From Oscillospiraceae bacterium (GTDB lineage Bacteria > Bacillota > Clostridia > Oscillospirales > Oscillospiraceae): DNA of 62,803 bases. Location: the NCBI GenBank assembly GCA_021202845.1, contig JAJQCF010000014.1, forward strand, positions 1 through 62,803, read 5' to 3'. The number at the start of each line of letters is the position of its first letter. Position 1 is the stretch's first letter. Of this stretch, positions 7,941 to 15,889 are shown one piece after another. Below the pieces are notes generated by a model, which searched no databases, was not told the origin of the DNA, and saw nothing but the letters and a program-made list of their open reading frames with translations. A program made the position numbers and the translations under genes.

Positions 7941-9149
7941 ATGTTAGCAATCAAAAATGTTACCTTAATCAACGGAATAGACGACGCTCCGATAGAAAAT
8001 GCGTCTGTAGTCATTGACGGCGGCAAATTTGCCGAAGTCGGCGCAGAAATAGAAATTCCCGCTGCGGCGGCTGTGGTTGACGGCACGGGCAAGACAATAA
8101 TGCCAGCTCTGTCTGATGCTCATACGCACATGGGCGGCACCTGCACCTTTGACCACCCGGGAGCGGGCGGCAGAACGGAGACATACGACTACACCGAAGC
8201 ACGCGAGGGCTTTTTAAGCTGGGGAGTCACCACCGTACGCACCTGCGGAGATTTGTCTAATGATATTCTATCATTTCGTGATGATGTAAGAGCTGGCAAA
8301 ATTATAAATTCTCCCAGAATTATATCCTGCGGGCCATTCATTCAATCAGAAAATGGGCATCCTTGGGCAACAGTGTATATGAAAGATGCACGGATTGCCA
8401 AGGAAGGCTGTATATTCATCAACGAGCAGGCAAATATTGAGGAAGAGGTTTCCAATATTTATAAGAGAGGCGCGGATTTTGTGAAGGTGTTTTATGCTCA
8501 CCTCAACAAAATGGACACAGAAAACTTTGTGCCCCGCATTAGTAAGACGCAACTGGAGCGTGTTGTGGCAACTGGTCACGCACTGGGACTGAAAGTTGCC
8601 GTCCACGTTGACGGCCCGAGAGAAGCCGAGGACGCCATAGACTGCGGAGCCGACTTCATCGAACACCTTATTGGCGCAAACAGCGATGATATGACTGTTG
8701 ATGATGCATTTGTAGAAAAGTTCAAGGCCAGCGGTGCTGTGCTTGACCCGACTATGATTTCTATTTTGCGCTTTGACGCAACACCGGGCTATCATTCGGT
8801 TTGGGAAGCTCTCAAAGCGGGAATAAAAAAGCTGTATGACGCCGGAGTTCCTTTTGCCGTGGGCTGCGACTCGCTGATTCCGTTCGTCCCTGCCGGAGAG
8901 TCCCTGCACGATGAGCTGGCCTGCTTGGTTGAAACGGGCATCGACCCCATGAGCGTCATAAAAATGGCAACTATGGGCAACGCCAAACTGTTCGGCATGG
9001 ACAAAACCATAGGCAGCATAGAGCCGGGCAAGGCCGCCGACATGATTGTTCTGGGAAGCAATCCGCTGGATAATATCAGCAACACCAAGGACATCAAGCT
9101 GGTGATGATGGACGGCCGCGTGATAGTTGACAGAATGCTCGCCGTCTGA
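7941..9149 (+). CDS. Amidohydrolase (imidazolonepropionase / prolidase-like subgroup)
   Basis: This 402-aa metal-dependent amidohydrolase has the HxH metal motif at residues 61-63 (SDAHTHMGG), a Lys in ADFVKVFYAH (near 175), His in KVAVHVDGP and DFIEHLIGA, and Asp in AVGCDSLIPF. It ends with the composite beta domain (GSIEPGKAADMIVL). The subgroup includes imidazolonepropionases, dipeptidases and cyclic-amide hydrolases. ATG 7941 is chosen since AGGGAG lies about 8 nt upstream. It sits between the transporter and isomerase-like paralog 2, pointing to opening of a ring or amide in the imported compound; that step is inferred. Confidence 0.85.
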   Translation: MLAIKNVTLINGIDDAPIENASVVIDGGKFAEVGAEIEIPAAAAVVDGTGKTIMPALSDAHTHMGGTCTFDHPGAGGRTETYDYTEAREGFLSWGVTTVRTCGDLSNDILSFRDDVRAGKIINSPRIISCGPFIQSENGHPWATVYMKDARIAKEGCIFINEQANIEEEVSNIYKRGADFVKVFYAHLNKMDTENFVPRISKTQLERVVATGHALGLKVAVHVDGPREAEDAIDCGADFIEHLIGANSDDMTVDDAFVEKFKASGAVLDPTMISILRFDATPGYHSVWEALKAGIKKLYDAGVPFAVGCDSLIPFVPAGESLHDELACLVETGIDPMSVIKMATMGNAKLFGMDKTIGSIEPGKAADMIVLGSNPLDNISNTKDIKLVMMDGRVIVDRMLAV

Positions 9150-9184
9150 GTTTAAGATGTTAATATTGATTGAGGTAAAATTGA

Positions 9185-10732
9185 ATGATAACCAAATCCA
9201 ATGATGTTAAGCTGAATGTTCTGCCGCTGCTTGTAACCTGTGAACATCTGGCATACTATGAGGGTCCGTGCCGCTTCGGACAGGGAGAAGCACTTCAGCC
9301 GGGGTTTGACCGCCTTGCCAATGCGCAAAAGGCAACAGTATTTATGGAAGCATTGCGCGAATGTGCGCCTGCGGGAGTTGAAATTCTTGCTCCTATTTCC
9401 ATCGGGCGAACCGATGACTGGGACAACAAGGAAGCACAGTGGACTGTCGCCGCTTCGGCTATGCAGAGCGTTGACCTCGTGGTTGTAATGTCCGGCATCG
9501 CGTGTGATGACCTTGTGGTTGAATTTGCCGAGAGATTCTGCAAACCGATAGCAGTTCCGACTGTTAACGGCTTTTCGGCCAGCACCGTAACCGCTGCGCT
9601 CCGCGCGAAGGCAATGAGCAAATATGAGGTTTACGCTTTTTACCAATGGAGTGATTTGGGCTTTACAATGAAAACACTGCGCGCACGCAAGGTAATACGT
9701 ACAACCCATATTCTCTGTGTCAGTCGTTTTGGCAGCACAACATCATACAGTTCTGTAGATGCTTTCAACAGCTTTGACCTTATCACCAAACGCCTTGGCG
9801 CACGTTTTCGCTTTGTAAACCTGCATGAATTTTTTGACTGCATGTCTCCCGCGAGGGATGAAGGCAACTACACCACTCCGGGGCGCAAAACGCCAAATTT
9901 AACCGCTGAGGATATGGCAATGGCAAGCGCTATCGCCGACGAACTTTCTGCCGGTGCGGTTGAAAACACAATGACAAAAGAAATGATGCTGCCGTCTATA
10001 ATTATGTATATAACGGCTCAAAAATATATGGATTTGAATGACTGCAATGGCTTCACCATACCTTGCCCTGATGCCTGTTCGACGCGCAGAATGAATGCCG
10101 AAAAATTTACTCCGTGTCTGACACATGCCCTTAACATGGAGCAGGGTATACCGTCCGCGTGTGAATATGATACCAATGCGGTGCTGTCGCAGCAGGCGCT
10201 TATTGCCGTCTCTGGTAAAAATCCCTATATGGGCAATACAGTGCCTATTCCCTGCGTGGACGGACATTTTCAGACACGCTTTGCGAATACACCAGAGCAG
10301 TTTGCGGAACTGGAGAAAGACCCCGCAAATCTTGGGCACCTTTATATGATGCAGCACTCTGTGGCGCACCGTCGTCTCAGAGACAGTGATAAAAATGCCG
10401 AATATTCAATCCGCAATTTTACATATGACCAAGGTTTCGGTGTCACCATTCGCTACGACTTTGACGCAGACGCAGGCCAAAAAATCACATTTTGCCGCTT
10501 TGCGCCCGACGGAAGCAAGCTGTTTATAGGTACAGGTGAAATCGTCATGGGCGGCGGCTACAAATCTCAAAACTGTACTCAGTTAGTTTACTTCCGCGTA
10601 AAGGATACTGCGGATACTTGGGAAAAACAGTGCTATGCCGGCAACCATTGCGCGATGGTATATGGCGACTACACGAAGGAGCTTATCGCCCTTGCCAAGT
10701 CCCTCGGCGTTGAAGCGCTTGTGGCGGACTGA
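9185..10732 (+). CDS. L-fucose/L-arabinose isomerase-like protein, paralog 2
   Basis: This 515-aa protein is collinear with the products of 1440-2975 and 11261-12817. It shares YYEGPCRFG near residue 25, DDWDN near 80, TTPGRKT near 235, CPDACSTRR, GIPSACEYD, HSVAHRRL and the C-terminal GNHCAMVYGDYTKEL. It lies 35 bp after the amidohydrolase in the same direction and is probably cotranscribed with it and the transporter. Unlike the other two paralogs it has no small partner gene directly behind it on its own strand; partner copy 2 lies 22 bp away in convergent orientation. Function unknown beyond the FucI/AraA-like fold. Confidence 0.7.
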   Translation: MITKSNDVKLNVLPLLVTCEHLAYYEGPCRFGQGEALQPGFDRLANAQKATVFMEALRECAPAGVEILAPISIGRTDDWDNKEAQWTVAASAMQSVDLVVVMSGIACDDLVVEFAERFCKPIAVPTVNGFSASTVTAALRAKAMSKYEVYAFYQWSDLGFTMKTLRARKVIRTTHILCVSRFGSTTSYSSVDAFNSFDLITKRLGARFRFVNLHEFFDCMSPARDEGNYTTPGRKTPNLTAEDMAMASAIADELSAGAVENTMTKEMMLPSIIMYITAQKYMDLNDCNGFTIPCPDACSTRRMNAEKFTPCLTHALNMEQGIPSACEYDTNAVLSQQALIAVSGKNPYMGNTVPIPCVDGHFQTRFANTPEQFAELEKDPANLGHLYMMQHSVAHRRLRDSDKNAEYSIRNFTYDQGFGVTIRYDFDADAGQKITFCRFAPDGSKLFIGTGEIVMGGGYKSQNCTQLVYFRVKDTADTWEKQCYAGNHCAMVYGDYTKELIALAKSLGVEALVAD

Positions 10733-10754
10733 CGAACGCACAGAACAATATCGT

Positions 10755-11246
10755 TCAGCCCAGCTTATCCGACCACCGCTCACTGCGTTTCATTGCGTCA
10801 TATATAAGCTCGGTTAAATCCCGCAGTGTGACAATTTGAACCGTTTTGGGTGCGTCAAGTTTGATTTGCAGCCCTTTTTCTATGGAGTGCAGCAGCAAAA
10901 CCTTCTTGGCCGCCACGGAGGAAATACTGCTGCACGACATGGAGACATCATACATTTCAACCAACTCGGGATTTATATGCGCGGACTTGGCTACGCTTAG
11001 CTCAGCAAGCTGCAAATAATTCATACCTTCCGCTTCACTTTCATCCAGCAGGAACTTGCACAGCACATAACTCCTGACGACAGGTTCCAGCGCGTCTATG
11101 GAAATGCAGCCCATTTCGGAAACGGTTTGTAAATACTTCGCAGAATTGGCCGCTGACAGGCGCAGGCGGTTTCTTGTTTCCTGCAATATATCTATTTTCT
11201 TCTTTCCTCCCCCTATAGAAGCTCGTGCCCAGATGCCCGCGGGCAT
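10755..11246 (-). CDS. Small partner protein of isomerase-like family, copy 2
   Basis: This is the paralog of the 990-1439 product, sharing RSYVLCKFLL, LAELSVAKS, the YDVSMSCSS region and IEKGLQIKL. The start is uncertain. The longest frame begins at an ATG inside a 28-bp palindrome. A much better ribosome site, GGGGGAGG, lies downstream and is followed about 10 nt later by an ATA codon, close to where copy 1 begins. The real protein may therefore be shorter (about 145 aa) and may use a rare start. It is 14 bp downstream of paralog 3. The C-terminal half again resembles a carrier-protein fold (inference). Confidence 0.6.
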   Translation of the reverse strand: MPAGIWARASIGGGKKKIDILQETRNRLRLSAANSAKYLQTVSEMGCISIDALEPVVRSYVLCKFLLDESEAEGMNYLQLAELSVAKSAHINPELVEMYDVSMSCSSISSVAAKKVLLLHSIEKGLQIKLDAPKTVQIVTLRDLTELIYDAMKRSERWSDKLG

Positions 11247-11253
11247 CTGGGCA
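11226..11253. repeat. 28-bp perfect palindrome between paralog 3 and partner copy 2
   Basis: TGCCCAGATGCCCG (11226-11239) is followed immediately by its exact reverse complement (11240-11253), with no spacer. In the mRNA of the minus-strand operon it lies just after the stop of paralog 3 and overlaps the longest-frame start of the partner gene. It could be an attenuating or RNase-processing hairpin, or a protein-binding site. Confidence 0.8.
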
Positions 11254-11260
11254 TATTCCT

Positions 11261-12817
11261 TTAGGCTGTTACAACCTCCATGCCGAAGGATTCACCCAGA
11301 GCAATAAGCTCTCTGGCGAAGTCGCCATAAACCATGCTCAAGTGGTTGCCGACTTTGCACTGCTGCTTAAAAAAGTCTTCCTGATTCTTCACTCTGAAGT
11401 ACACAACCTGAGAGCAGTTATTCGCAGCGTATCCGCCGCCAAGCACTATTTCTCCGGAGCCAACGAATAACTTCCTGCCGTCCGGAGAGATGCGGCAGAG
11501 AGTAATCTTTTTGCCGATGTCCGCATCAAAATCATAGCGCATAGTGATACCGAATTTCTGGTCCATAGCAAAATAACGAATACCATAGGGCTGCTTTTTA
11601 TCCGGCTCAGGCAAATAGCGGTGAGCAACAGAGTGATGTATTAAATATAAGTTTTCCACATCACCCTCATCAAGGCGTTTACGTTGACGTTCAAGCTCAG
11701 TGCCTGCGTTGGCTGCACCGCCGCGCAGAACGACATGACCATCCTCGGCTTCAACGGGGCATGAGTTACCCATGTATGTACGCATACCTCCCGACGCGGC
11801 AATTAGGAACTGCTGGGAGATAACGGCGCCTATATCATACTCGCACCCTGAGGGAATACCGTTTTCCATATTCAGCGCATGGATAATGCAAGGAGTGAAC
11901 TGCATTTCGTTTAGACGTCTGGTGGAACAGGCGTCGGGGCACGGCATGGTAAAGCCGTTGCAGTCCCAGCGCTCAAGATTTTTCTTGACTGTAACATAGG
12001 GAATCAATCCCTTGACAATCATCTCGCGGGACATATCATTCTCTGCAGCGCCGTTTATTAACTCATCAGCCAGCACATTTACCTCTGCCATATCCTCGTC
12101 GGTCAAATCCAGCGTTACGCGGCCGGGCGTGGTGTGATTGCCGCCTTCAACGGCTGGCGTCATCTGGTCAAACAGCTCGTGGACATTAAGGAAATGAAAG
12201 CGAACGCCCAAACGGTCGGTGATAGCGTCAAAGTCACGAATAGAATCAATGGCACTCATGGATGTGGGGCTGCCGTAGCGTGAAACGCAGAGAATGCGCA
12301 GGTTTTGCACAACCTTGCGAGCGCGCAGAATTTTCATTCGGTATGTGAAGTCGCTCCACTTGTAGAAAGCATAAACCTCGCGGTTTCCGGGACGGCAAGA
12401 AATTGCCGCAGACAAAATGACAGGGCTATAGCGGTTGCCGGGAGCCATTGCAATGGGGATTTCAAAACGCTCCGAAAGTTCGGCTACAATGTCGTCGCAG
12501 GCAATGGAGGGAGCACACACAGCAACATCCGCCTGCTTTATTGCCGGCTCAATAGCTTCCCACATAGCCTCTGCGTCGTCCCAATCGTCGGTGCGAATGA
12601 GCCGCACAGGCTCCATAATTTCAACGCCGTTGGGAACATTCTCTTCTAAGCCGGACATAAGTGCGGCAAACCGTTCTTCATTTGCAAGAGTATCGAAACC
12701 CGGTTCCAATTCAGCGCCTGCACCAAAGCGGCAAGGGCCTTCATAGTAGTACAGGTGCTCCGCGCCAACCAGCACAGGCAGTATTTTCAATTTAATATCT
12801 TCTGCTTTTTTAATCAT
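11261..12817 (-). CDS. L-fucose/L-arabinose isomerase-like protein, paralog 3
   Basis: This 518-aa protein has the same architecture and motifs as the other two paralogs: YYEGPCRFG, DDWDD, TTPGRVT, CPDACSTRR, GIPSGCEYD, HHSVAHRYL and VGNHLSMVYGD near the C-terminus. A few extra residues precede HHSVAHR. It heads a two-gene minus-strand unit with partner copy 2 and faces a LysR gene (12976) across a 158-bp spacer, mirroring the flavoenzyme/LysR arrangement at 5 kb. Three copies in one island argue for successive or alternative steps, or a hetero-oligomer; which is unknown. Confidence 0.7.
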   Translation of the reverse strand: MIKKAEDIKLKILPVLVGAEHLYYYEGPCRFGAGAELEPGFDTLANEERFAALMSGLEENVPNGVEIMEPVRLIRTDDWDDAEAMWEAIEPAIKQADVAVCAPSIACDDIVAELSERFEIPIAMAPGNRYSPVILSAAISCRPGNREVYAFYKWSDFTYRMKILRARKVVQNLRILCVSRYGSPTSMSAIDSIRDFDAITDRLGVRFHFLNVHELFDQMTPAVEGGNHTTPGRVTLDLTDEDMAEVNVLADELINGAAENDMSREMIVKGLIPYVTVKKNLERWDCNGFTMPCPDACSTRRLNEMQFTPCIIHALNMENGIPSGCEYDIGAVISQQFLIAASGGMRTYMGNSCPVEAEDGHVVLRGGAANAGTELERQRKRLDEGDVENLYLIHHSVAHRYLPEPDKKQPYGIRYFAMDQKFGITMRYDFDADIGKKITLCRISPDGRKLFVGSGEIVLGGGYAANNCSQVVYFRVKNQEDFFKQQCKVGNHLSMVYGDFARELIALGESFGMEVVTA

Positions 12818-12878
12818 GTAAATACCTCTTTTCTCATTTTCAGTGTTTTAGCCAAAACCAATATAGCATTCTTTTTCT

Positions 12879-12906
12879 ATAATGTGAAATGCCAAAAATG
12901 TGTCAA
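12879..12906 (-). promoter_or_regulatory. Promoter for paralog 3
   Basis: On the minus strand TTGACA (12901-12906) is followed after 16 bp by CATTAT (12879-12884), about 60 bp ahead of the ATG. The adjoining AT-rich spacer contains several short inverted repeats suitable for LysR binding. Confidence 0.5.
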
Positions 12907-12975
12907 ATGATAACCTGTTTGACGCATAGTTTGCACTTCGCGAATATACAAAATCGCAAACAGGAGGGACTTAAT

Positions 12976-13884
12976 GTGAATACCTTTCAGCTGCAGTGTT
13001 TCATCTCGGTTGCCCAAACCTTAAATTTTAGGGAAGCCGCAGAACAGAACTTTATCACGCAGCCGGCATTCAGCAGAAAAATTGCGGAACTGGAAAAGGA
13101 GCTTGACTCCGAGCTTTTGTATCGTTCCCGCCACAAGGTTACTCTCACAAGAAGCGGAGAGAAATTTTACTATCGTGCAAAAGAAATCTTGGAACTCGAA
13201 GAAAAAACCAAAGCAGAAATTGCAGATGCTGCCCGCAGCGAATCTGGTCATATTCGTATTGCATTTTTAGGAACGTCTTCTATAGGCTTAGCACAGCTCA
13301 TCAGTCGCTTTACCGAGCGTCATCCCCAAATAACGCTGAGCATAGACCTAATGAACGGAAATGAAATCAACAAGGCTTTGAAGGAGCGCAACTACGATTT
13401 TTACTTTTGCAGCAAAAATTCTGTACTCAATATCCGTAATATGGTTACGGTACGAACGGAGACGTATCCCTATTGTATTTATGCGCACGAAAATCGTGTA
13501 GCTCGCATAGACCCTGAAAACCTTGCTTCCTTGGAAGGGCTGCCATTTGCTTTCTTTCCTGCAGAAATAGGGTCGATTATGTACAACGAAGTGATGAAAA
13601 TATGTCACAAGAGAGGCTTTTATCCGATTATCAAAAATTTTTACAACTGCGCCGAAGCAGTAATTATTTCTGTAAGCGCAGATATGGGAATTACAATTCT
13701 TCCGCAAAACATACTTTCAAACTGTTCCATGTATAATATCGAAATTATTCCAATTCCCGACGAGGACGCTTCCTTGAGATGCGTTATAAGTTGGCCCGAA
13801 GAAAACAGCAACCCGGCAGCAGATTATTTTAAGGCAACAGTAGATGAAATGTACCCACATACCTGCCGAAGAGCCGATGCATGA
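12976..13884 (+). CDS. LysR-family transcriptional regulator 2
   Basis: This 302-aa LysR protein has the winged-helix segment NFREAAEQNFITQPAFSRKI near residues 17-36, then the effector-binding domain. GTG 12976 is chosen because GGAGGG lies 7 nt upstream and the product then starts NTFQLQCF, aligning with LysR 1. It is divergent from isomerase-like paralog 3. It is related to the regulator at 5167 but clearly diverged, so the two probably respond to different intermediates of one pathway (inference). Confidence 0.9.
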   Translation: MNTFQLQCFISVAQTLNFREAAEQNFITQPAFSRKIAELEKELDSELLYRSRHKVTLTRSGEKFYYRAKEILELEEKTKAEIADAARSESGHIRIAFLGTSSIGLAQLISRFTERHPQITLSIDLMNGNEINKALKERNYDFYFCSKNSVLNIRNMVTVRTETYPYCIYAHENRVARIDPENLASLEGLPFAFFPAEIGSIMYNEVMKICHKRGFYPIIKNFYNCAEAVIISVSADMGITILPQNILSNCSMYNIEIIPIPDEDASLRCVISWPEENSNPAADYFKATVDEMYPHTCRRADA

Positions 13885-13961
13885 TTTACCCCGCTGACAA
13901 AGGTCACCCCCTGTCCACGCTTTCATATACTCTCTTTTCTCTTCTTTCCTCATTCCCCGTG

Positions 13962-13998
13962 ACCGAGCGTTGCCCACAAGCAGCGCTCGGTCTGTTTT
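13962..13998 (+). terminator. Terminator after LysR 2
   Basis: ACCGAGCG (13962-13969) pairs with CGCTCGGT (13984-13991), followed by CTGTTTTATTT. Confidence 0.8.
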
Positions 13999-14091
13999 AT
14001 TTGCGAATGTGGAGAAAAATTGCACAAGCAAGATATACAGCCAGCATGAAAATGCTGCAACAGGGGTTTGGGGGCGTGGCCTCCAACGAGC

Positions 14092-14131
14092 AAAACGAGG
14101 AACTTCCGCTTAGTCGAAAGTTCCTCGTTTT
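14092..14131. terminator. Bidirectional terminator downstream of the SSB-like gene
   Basis: AAAACGAGGAACTT (14092-14105) pairs perfectly with AAGTTCCTCGTTTT (14118-14131), a 14-bp stem ending in T4 on both strands. It should stop minus-strand transcription from the SSB-like gene. Confidence 0.8.
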
Positions 14132-14136
14132 CTTCA

Positions 14137-14165
14137 GGCTCTGTGTCAATAGTTGGGGTAGAGCC
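14137..14165 (+). repeat. 29-bp dispersed repeat, copy A
   Basis: It begins GGCTCTGTGTCAATAGTTGG and ends AGAGCC, so the outer six bases are inverted repeats. The reverse complement of 28600-28628 matches it at 25 of 29 positions. It is probably a remnant of a transposable-element end. It lies at the boundary between the AT-richer island and GC-rich core genes. Confidence 0.65.
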
Positions 14166-14182
14166 AAATTTATGTATTTGCG

Positions 14183-14791
14183 CTACTTTACGCGGGTGAT
14201 GTTTATTACCGAGACCTCGAAGGCGGTTTTTTCCGTGGGCTGGCCGGCTAAGAGCTTGGTATATTTGCGGCTTTGTATGCGGCCGGATATGTCCACCACC
14301 GCGCCGACCGGCCAGCAGGAGGCCTCGCGCGCTTTCATGCCCCACGCAATGCACGGCAGATAGTCGCTGCGCCCGTAGCGGCGGTTGACGGCCACCATGA
14401 GGTCGCATATCTCCCTGCCCATAGGCGTCACGCGCAGCGTCGGCGGCTTGCATATCGTCCCCGTGAGCCGAATGGAGTTTTCGTCGTCGCCGTCATCGAA
14501 CCACATATCGCGCGCGAAAACGGTAATTATCAGCTTCTGCCCCACGCTGGATTTATTGTTGAACGACCGCAGCTCGCCTGAAACGCAGAGCTTGCCCGCG
14601 TCGTTCACCTCCAGCGCTTCCATTATCTCGCGCCGCACTATCACGTTCACGGTGTCCGCCGCGCCGGAGAGACGCAGTACCTCCAGCGGGAAGGCGTAAA
14701 AGCTCTCTCCCCTGTTCTCGTGTGAAAAACGCGGCCGCTCCGTCGGCAGCCCGCGCAGCATAGCGCTGTTGTTCGTCCTGTTCTCGTCCAT
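14183..14791 (-). CDS. Single-stranded-DNA-binding-protein-like (OB-fold) protein
   Basis: This 202-aa protein resembles the duplicated SSB-like proteins of Clostridia. The C-terminal half carries the recognisable OB-fold: LTGTICKPPTLRVTPMGREI, then DLMVAVNRRYGRSDYLPCI and a closing ISGRIQSRKY. The N-terminal half has a weaker, similar beta pattern (FPLEVLRLSGAADTVNVIV). It lacks the acidic C-terminal tip of housekeeping SSB. It probably binds single-stranded DNA in an accessory role. It is transcribed away from the DNA repair gene at 14851-15354, on the same strand. Confidence 0.7.
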   Translation of the reverse strand: MDENRTNNSAMLRGLPTERPRFSHENRGESFYAFPLEVLRLSGAADTVNVIVRREIMEALEVNDAGKLCVSGELRSFNNKSSVGQKLIITVFARDMWFDDGDDENSIRLTGTICKPPTLRVTPMGREICDLMVAVNRRYGRSDYLPCIAWGMKAREASCWPVGAVVDISGRIQSRKYTKLLAGQPTEKTAFEVSVINITRVK

Positions 14792-14850
14792 ATCGCACCT
14801 CGTATCCTGTGATACAAGAGCATATGCGGAGAAAACGGATTATATGCTAA

Positions 14851-15354
14851 TCACAATATATATTCGCCCAGCGCCTCGCGCCATACATCGGTCAGGCGCT
14901 GTAGGCTCCACGCGGCGTTGGCGGGGCTTGTGGATGGCAGACGCACGGCGGGCAGACCCGTTTTGTCCTCGCACTCGCGGCGGTAGGCGTCAGCGGCGGC
15001 GGCTCCGTTGGCGAATACGGCGCGGACTGAGGTTTTCGCCGTCAGCGAGGCTACGTCGTTCGGCACGGCGCTGCGTATTGTGGCGTCGCCGGAGCCTAAA
15101 ATCTCGCACGAGGCAAAAACGTCCCACAAGGCTATGCCGCGGCGCAGGAGCAGCGCCCGCTTTTCGTCAACCGTCTGCGGAACCGCCTCGCCGCACACGG
15201 CCGCAATAACAGGCCAGAAGCGGTTGCGCGGGTGGCCGTAGTAGAACATATTCTCGCGTGATTTGCGCGACGGGAACGAGCCGAGTATCAGCACGCGGCT
15301 GCGCTCGTCCCACACCGGCGCGAAGGGGTGCGTGACGCGCTCGTATTCCGGCAT
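14851..15354 (-). CDS. DNA-deoxyinosine glycosylase (uracil-DNA glycosylase superfamily)
   Basis: This 167-aa protein matches the hypoxanthine/deoxyinosine glycosylase family of the UDG superfamily. It has VLILGSFPSRKS (about 20-31), YYGHPRNRFWPVI (about 39-51) and the closing LPSTSPANAAW block near 139-149 that takes the role of the UDG HPSP loop. It removes deaminated adenine (hypoxanthine) from DNA. With the SSB-like gene immediately downstream it forms a small DNA-maintenance pair. Confidence 0.85.
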   Translation of the reverse strand: MPEYERVTHPFAPVWDERSRVLILGSFPSRKSRENMFYYGHPRNRFWPVIAAVCGEAVPQTVDEKRALLLRRGIALWDVFASCEILGSGDATIRSAVPNDVASLTAKTSVRAVFANGAAAADAYRRECEDKTGLPAVRLPSTSPANAAWSLQRLTDVWREALGEYIL

Positions 15355-15444
15355 TTGCTTTTCTCTCCCCTTTTCTCAATACGAACAAAAGCGGCATCTC
15401 GTGTGGGGACGCCGCTTGCTGTACTATGGGTTTGTTTACGGGTT

Positions 15445-15813
15445 TTACTCCGCTTCGGGCGCGGCGGGCGGCTCGCTCTCGGCGGCGCACTCGCACTCAG
15501 TAGCTTCAGGCGCGGCGCACTCGCACTCTGCCTCCGGCTCCGGCTCGGTCTCGGCGGCTTCGCCGTCTCTGGTGATGCTGATTTCAATTTCGATGTCAGC
15601 GTCCCCGCTCTCGGCGCACTCTTCGGTCGGCTCTTCCTCGGCGGCAGCTTCCGCCTCGGCCTCGGCCTCCTCGCTGTGCTTGGCTATGCGCTCGGCGATG
15701 TCCTCGGCAAGCTCCCTGAGCTGTTCCCTCCTGAACCACACGGCGACGCCGCCCGCGGCAGCGCCCAGACCGATGAGCGTAAGAGTGCCGAGCAATGATT
15801 TTTTATTCGACAT
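15445..15813 (-). CDS. Small membrane-anchored, highly acidic protein
   Basis: I do not recognise a family. The 122-aa product has one N-terminal membrane segment (about residues 7-27, TLTLIGLGAAAGGVAVWF) in the style of YtxH-like proteins. A charged helix follows, then a long Glu/Ala/Pro tail with repeated ECECAAPEATE-like units and several Cys. AGGAGG precedes the ATG. The tail is low-complexity and probably disordered. Confidence 0.6.
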   Translation of the reverse strand: MSNKKSLLGTLTLIGLGAAAGGVAVWFRREQLRELAEDIAERIAKHSEEAEAEAEAAAEEEPTEECAESGDADIEIEISITRDGEAAETEPEPEAECECAAPEATECECAAESEPPAAPEAE

Positions 15814-15889
15814 TTCTTTACAGCCTCCTGTGCAATATATAAATTTGTTTTTGAACTAAGTAAGGATTGGGAGCTCAAGCGGAAAGCGT

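Noticed and set aside
6760-7950. Long minus-strand open frame inside the transporter
   Set aside because: Composition is unlike a protein; the plus strand gives a clean multi-membrane transporter with a good ribosome site.
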